Of a DNA stretch of 64,000 bases, positions 62,002-64,000 are shown in pieces; the first letter of the stretch is position 1; each line of letters opens with the position of its first letter. The notes under the pieces are model-generated. The model did not search any database. It was not told where the DNA came from and saw only the letters and a list, made by a program, of their open reading frames with translations. Origin of the DNA: Microbacterium sp. SORGH_AS_1204 (GTDB lineage Bacteria > Actinomycetota > Actinomycetes > Actinomycetales > Microbacteriaceae); assembly GCF_030818935.1 (NCBI RefSeq), contig NZ_JAUTBD010000001.1, positions 1,984,001 through 2,048,000 on the forward strand, read 5' to 3'. A program made the position numbers and the translations under genes.

Positions 62002-63435
62002 ATGGATGCCCCCTCGACCAGCGACACGACCGCGCAGACCGCTGAGCCCCAGGCCGACGCCGCCGAGCTCGATGCCCCCAGCAACCGCAAGGCGCCGTTC
62101 CCCGGCGGCTTCCTCGAGACGATCTCGACCGGCTGGGCCGAGCACCCGGCCTCGCTGCCCGAGCCGCGCGAGCAGGCGGCATGGGCCGCCCGACGGCGCG
62201 AGCGCGTCTCGCGGGCGTTCCCCGGTCAGCGCGTCGTCGTCCCGGCCGGCGCGCTGAAGCAGCGCAGCAACGACACCGATTACCCCTTCCGCGCGCACTC
62301 CGCGTTCTCGCACCTCACCGGCTGGGGCAGCGACGCCGAGCCCGACGCCGTCCTCGTCTTCGAGCCGCGCGACGAGGGCCACGAGGCCGTGCTCTACTTC
62401 CGCGAGCGTGCCGACCGCACGACCGCCGAGTTCTATTCGGATGCCACGATCGGCGAGTTCTGGATCGGCCCCCGTCCGGCACTCGACGGCGTCGCCGCCG
62501 ATCTGGCGATCGCGACAGCCCACCTCGACGACTTCGCCGCGACCGACGACGACCGCACGGTCGGTGAAGACGACGCGGTCACCCGCTTCGTCTCCGAACT
62601 GCGACTCGTCAAAGACGAATACGAGCTGGCCCAGCTGGCTCTCGCCGTCGAGGTCACGGGCCGGGGCTTCGACGACATCGTCGCCGAACTCCCCCGCATC
62701 ATCGAGCATCCGCGCGGCGAGCGCGTCGTCGAAGGGGTCTTCCATCAACGCGCCCGCTCCGACGGCAACAGCGTCGGCTACGACACCATCGCCGCCTCCG
62801 GCCCGCACGCCTGCTACCTGCACTGGACGCGCAACGACGGCGCCGTGAAGCCCGGCGACCTGATCCTCGTCGACGCCGGCGTCGAAGTCGACAGCCTCTA
62901 CACCGCCGACATCACCCGCACGCTTCCCGTGTCGGGCACGTTCACCGACATCCAGCGCCGCATCTACGAGACGGTGCGCGAGGCGGCCGATGCGTCGTTC
63001 GCCGCCGCGAAGGTCGGCGTGCCGTTCCGGCGACTGCACGAAGCCGCGATGGAGGTCATCGCCGCCCGCGTCGCCGAGTGGGGCCTGCTGCCCGTGACCG
63101 CCGAAGAGGCGCTGGACGCCGACACCGGCGGCCAGCACCGTCGCTACATGGTGCACGGCACCAGCCATCACCTCGGCATCGACGTGCACGATTGCGCGCA
63201 GGCACGACGCGACATGTACTACGACGGGCTGCTCGAACCGGGCATGGTCTTCACGATCGAACCCGGACTGTACTTCCAGATCGACGACCTCACCGTGCCC
63301 GAGGAGTACCGCGGCATCGGCGCCCGCATCGAAGACGACATCGTCATGACCGCCGACGGCCCGGTCAACCTGTCGGCGGGGATCCCGCGCACCGCCGACG
63401 AGGTCGAGGAGTGGATCGCCCGGCTCTCGCGATGA
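62002..63435 (+). CDS. Xaa-Pro aminopeptidase (M24B)
   Basis: The 477-residue protein has an N-terminal creatinase-like domain and a C-terminal pita-bread domain. The five metal ligands are visible: Asp in ILVDAGVE (near 291) and in TADITRT, His in HGTSHHLGIDVHD, Glu in FTIEPGLYF and Glu in GARIEDDIVM. It removes N-terminal residues preceding proline. The ATG at 62002 is chosen over one 21 nt upstream. Its stop overlaps the next ATG (ATGA), so it is coupled to a gamma-glutamyltransferase gene, suggesting joint peptide breakdown. Confidence 0.93.
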   Translation: MDAPSTSDTTAQTAEPQADAAELDAPSNRKAPFPGGFLETISTGWAEHPASLPEPREQAAWAARRRERVSRAFPGQRVVVPAGALKQRSNDTDYPFRAHSAFSHLTGWGSDAEPDAVLVFEPRDEGHEAVLYFRERADRTTAEFYSDATIGEFWIGPRPALDGVAADLAIATAHLDDFAATDDDRTVGEDDAVTRFVSELRLVKDEYELAQLALAVEVTGRGFDDIVAELPRIIEHPRGERVVEGVFHQRARSDGNSVGYDTIAASGPHACYLHWTRNDGAVKPGDLILVDAGVEVDSLYTADITRTLPVSGTFTDIQRRIYETVREAADASFAAAKVGVPFRRLHEAAMEVIAARVAEWGLLPVTAEEALDADTGGQHRRYMVHGTSHHLGIDVHDCAQARRDMYYDGLLEPGMVFTIEPGLYFQIDDLTVPEEYRGIGARIEDDIVMTADGPVNLSAGIPRTADEVEEWIARLSR

Positions 63436-64000
63436 GCTTCACGCCGCCGGCGGCCTTCACCACGCGGCCGACCCTCCGGGGCACGTTCGGCATGTGCGCC
63501 TCCACGCATTGGACGGCGACGGCTACCGCGCAGGCGGTGCTCGAGCGCGGCGGCAACGCGTTCGACGCCGCCGTCGCGGGCGCGTTCGTGCTGCACGTGG
63601 TCGAACCGCACCTGAACGGCCCCGGCGGAGACCTCGTCGCGCTCATCCGTCCAGCCGGCGCGGATCTTCCCGTCGTCCTGATGGGCCAGGGACCGGCGCC
63701 CGCGGGTGCGACCATCGAGCACTTCGTCGCGCGCGGCCTCGACCTCGTTCCGGGCGCCGGCGGGCTGGCCGCCGCTGTTCCCGGTGCGGTCGACGCCTGG
63801 TTACTGCTCCTGCGCGACCACGGCACCTGGGAGCTCGCCGACGTGCTGGCCTACGCCATCGGCTACGCCCGTGACGGGCACCCGCTCGTCGCGGGCGCCG
63901 CCGCCACGATCGCGAGGGTCGCCGACCTGTTCGCGGAGCACTGGCCGACGTCGGCGGAGCGATGGATGCCAGACGGCTCCCCGCCCGCGCCCGACACCCT
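63432..64000 (+). CDS. Gamma-glutamyltransferase family protein, 3' end outside window
   Basis: The first 189 residues are visible. They contain GMCASTHWTATATAQAVLERGGNAFDAAVAGAFVLHVVEPHLNGPGGDLVAL, the hallmark N-terminal region of gamma-glutamyltranspeptidases and related Ntn hydrolases, and AAAVPGAVDAWLLLLRDHG. The catalytic Thr lies beyond the window, so activity cannot be judged. No signal peptide is seen, so it may be a cytoplasmic member. It overlaps the aminopeptidase stop by 4 nt. Confidence 0.88.
   Translation, partial: MSFTPPAAFTTRPTLRGTFGMCASTHWTATATAQAVLERGGNAFDAAVAGAFVLHVVEPHLNGPGGDLVALIRPAGADLPVVLMGQGPAPAGATIEHFVARGLDLVPGAGGLAAAVPGAVDAWLLLLRDHGTWELADVLAYAIGYARDGHPLVAGAAATIARVADLFAEHWPTSAERWMPDGSPPAPDT

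Overview
The window is a chromosomal segment of a high-GC actinobacterium, most likely family Microbacteriaceae and probably Microbacterium or a close relative. The evidence is the GC-rich codon use, the C50-type carotenoid operon, AdnAB instead of RecBCD, and a block (38.7-59.7 kb) whose gene order I recall from the Mycobacterium tuberculosis Rv3193c-Rv3211 region. The genus call is inference. No phage, integrase, IS transposase or CRISPR array was seen.

Layout. 1-8.6 kb: an Ala/Lys-rich partial protein, an unknown protein, maltokinase, an HtrA protease, an aminotransferase, a nitrilase-family amidase with a small membrane protein, and the initiator tRNA-fMet. 8.6-10.5 kb: a sparse, accessory-looking stretch with a DUF6907-like protein, an XRE regulator and a two-helix membrane protein. 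10.5-28.6 kb: an exopolysaccharide locus with a low-molecular-weight phosphatase, GDP-L-fucose synthesis (gmd-fcl), five glycosyltransferases, three left-handed beta-helix acyltransferases, a flippase, a polymerase, a CPBP protease, a bacterial tyrosine kinase, a DUF4012 protein and an LPXTG surface protein. The part from about 15 to 24 kb is visibly AT-richer than its surroundings, which suggests horizontal acquisition. 28.7-31.8 kb: a cupin, an SMP-30 hydrolase, two paralogous 56-residue Cys/His miniproteins and a SUMF1-fold protein. 32.0-38.3 kb: a MarR regulator divergent from idi-crtE-crtB-crtI-crtYe-crtYf-crtEb, predicted to make a decaprenoxanthin-like C50 carotenoid. 38.7-59.7 kb: UPF0182, a Lon/PDZ protease, DUF2342, an E1-like protein, UvrD2, NudC, an APH-fold protein, AdnB-AdnA, DUF3107, a ferritin-like protein and RhlE. 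59.8-64 kb: a PHP phosphoesterase, an EEP-family hydrolase, aminopeptidase P and the start of a gamma-glutamyltransferase.

The most notable observations are these. Two miniprotein genes each sit behind a near-identical promoter with an operator palindrome across the -35/spacer. Many genes have a -10 hexamer exactly 6-7 nt before the start codon, as expected for leaderless transcripts. uvrD2 and rhlE each carry a one-base frameshift. An APH-fold protein has lost its catalytic loop. The nudC N-terminus has a repeat expansion. The carotenoid operon has a promoter and MarR-type operator, and its last stop codon lies inside the first unit of a 14-bp tandem array. A related palindrome occurs at three places around the XRE regulator. 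Functions come from reading translated motifs only; no database search was run.
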